Assembly: GCF_000750005.1 (NCBI RefSeq) | Contig: NZ_JPYA01000015.1 | Span: forward strand, 1 to 7,282 | DNA length: 7,282 nt | Direction: 5' to 3' | Origin: Geobacillus icigianus | Lineage (GTDB): Bacteria; Bacillota; Bacilli; Bacillales; Anoxybacillaceae | In this document: piece by piece, positions 6,410-7,282 of the stretch | How the letters are laid out: the number at the start of each line of letters is the position of its first letter | How positions within the stretch are numbered: the first letter of the stretch is position 1 | The notes under the pieces: model-generated | What the model saw: the letters and a program-made list of their open reading frames with translations, nothing else | Told to the model about the DNA's origin: nothing | The model's database searches: none | Made by a program: the position numbers and the translations under genes

Positions 6410-6426
6410 GTTTCTGTTTCGTTTGT

Positions 6427-7248
6427 TCACGATGATTGACCTAGGCGTTGGATATTCGGTTCTTTATTAAACCATTTTTTATAAATTTCCGTGTATTTGC
6501 CGCTGTCGATCACTTTCTTTAATGCGTCGTTCACTTTTGCTTTTAACTCGCTGTTTTTCGGGAAGATCATTCCGTAATATTCCGATGCAAAGTTGTTCGG
6601 GTCTTCGATCACTTTCAACTTTTTCGTTGGATTGTTTTTGACGTATTCATTAGCGACGGCGTTGTCTGTAATGACCGCTTCCACACCGCCGTTTAACATT
6701 TCCATAATCGCGACAACGGTCGTTTCAAATTTTTTGATGTGGTTGCCTTTGCCAAACAATTTTTCAGCCGCTTCTTGCCCTGTAGTCGCGTTTTGCACAC
6801 CGATCGTTTTTCCTTTCAGATCAAGGGCGTTTTTCACCGGGCTGTTTTCTTTGACTAAGATGACTTGCGTCGCTTCAAAGTACGGTGCTGAGAAATCGTA
6901 CGATTGTTTCCGTTCCTCCTTAATCGTGATGCCGGAAATGCCCATATCGACTTCTTTGCTTTGTAGCGCGGCGAACAGCGGATCCCAGCCGATGTTTTTC
7001 AGTTCATAGTCCAAACCGGCTTCTTTCATGACTGCGTCGAGAAGATCGACGTCAAATCCGACAATCTTTCCTTTTTCCATGTACTCAAACGGTGCGAACG
7101 CCGCGTCCGTCCCGACAACGATTTTTTTCTTTGCTTCCCCTTCGCTTCCCGACGGTGAGCTTGTTTCTTTCGACTTGCTGCCACACGCGGCGAGCGCCAT
7201 CATCAGCGCAACCACGATGGCTGCCAACAAACTTTTCTTCTTCCACAT
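6427..7248 (-). CDS. artJ: amino-acid ABC transporter substrate-binding lipoprotein (ArtJ)
   Basis: ArtJ is the lipid-anchored receptor that captures amino acids outside the membrane and delivers them to ArtM. The 273-residue precursor has a KKK n-region, a hydrophobic core and lipobox LAAC (19-22), with the mature protein starting at C22. A Ser/Gly/Lys/Glu linker (23-42) leads into a type II periplasmic-binding fold. By comparison with LAO-type proteins, likely ligand contacts are D48 (GTDAAFAPFEY), T108 and R113 (GITIKEER), T155/T156 (NATTGQEA) and D195 (VITDNAVANEY). Recalled close similarity to Geobacillus stearothermophilus ArtJ points to arginine, lysine and histidine; glutamine or other polar amino acids cannot be excluded from sequence alone. 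The ATG at 7248 is preferred because AAAGGGGG lies 11 nt upstream. An in-frame ATG at 7275 lies before that site and would encode nine extra residues ahead of the signal peptide. The promoter lies outside the window. Confidence 0.92.
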   Translation of the reverse strand: MWKKKSLLAAIVVALMMALAACGSKSKETSSPSGSEGEAKKKIVVGTDAAFAPFEYMEKGKIVGFDVDLLDAVMKEAGLDYELKNIGWDPLFAALQSKEVDMGISGITIKEERKQSYDFSAPYFEATQVILVKENSPVKNALDLKGKTIGVQNATTGQEAAEKLFGKGNHIKKFETTVVAIMEMLNGGVEAVITDNAVANEYVKNNPTKKLKVIEDPNNFASEYYGMIFPKNSELKAKVNDALKKVIDSGKYTEIYKKWFNKEPNIQRLGQSS

Positions 7249-7259
7249 CTTATAAAAAT

Positions 7260-7267
7260 CCCCCTTT
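7260..7267 (-). promoter_or_regulatory. ribosome binding site deciding the artJ start
   Basis: On the minus strand AAAGGGGG (7267-7260) lies 11 nt before the ATG at 7248, slightly long but acceptable spacing across an A+T-rich spacer. An upstream ATG at 7275 would place this site inside the coding region, and nothing resembling a ribosome binding site is visible in the few bases before it. Confidence 0.75.
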
Positions 7268-7282
7268 GGAATCATGGTCGAT

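Overview
The window reads as ordinary chromosomal DNA of a thermophilic Bacillales, most likely Geobacillus or a close relative. The reasons are strong AAAGGAGG or AAAGGGGG Shine-Dalgarno sites, G+C-rich codon choice with A+T-rich intergenic promoters, a four-gene Bacillus-type quinol oxidase operon, and an amino-acid ABC transporter whose proteins match, from memory, the ArtJ/ArtM/ArtP arginine/lysine/histidine system of Geobacillus stearothermophilus. No alignment or database search was run. No mobile element, CRISPR array, tRNA or rRNA is visible.

Layout. (1) 48-788, plus strand: a TrmH-type SPOUT tRNA 2'-O-methyltransferase, closed by an intrinsic terminator whose hairpin begins inside the end of the gene. 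(2) 807-1080: a non-coding gap holding an imperfect inverted repeat, a short direct repeat and palindrome, a probable extended -10 promoter, and a leader hairpin just ahead of the ribosome binding site. (3) 1081-4870, plus strand: the tightly packed operon qoxA-qoxB-qoxC-qoxD (gaps of 18, 3 and 1 nt), closed by a strong terminator. (4) 4871-4982: a convergent intergenic region with back-to-back terminators for the two strands. (5) 7248-4983, minus strand: artJ-artM-artP (binding lipoprotein, permease, ATPase). artJ is separated from artM by 68 nt containing a terminator-like hairpin, and artM and artP overlap by 4 nt (ATGA).

Function. The Qox complex is a terminal haem-copper menaquinol oxidase that reduces oxygen to water and pumps protons. 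Subunit II has lost all but one of the CuA ligand positions, and subunit I keeps the haem, CuB, D-channel and K-channel residues. Art imports basic or other polar amino acids: lipid-anchored ArtJ delivers substrate to an ArtM homodimer driven by two ArtP subunits. The methyltransferase is an unrelated housekeeping tRNA-modification gene.

Novelty. No previously undescribed system is apparent. The points worth a second look are regulatory or fine-scale: start-codon choices that differ from the longest open frames (trmH, qoxA, artM, artJ), overlapping and intercistronic terminators, the qox leader, the histidine-rich tail of QoxA, and the quinol-site Glu in QoxB.
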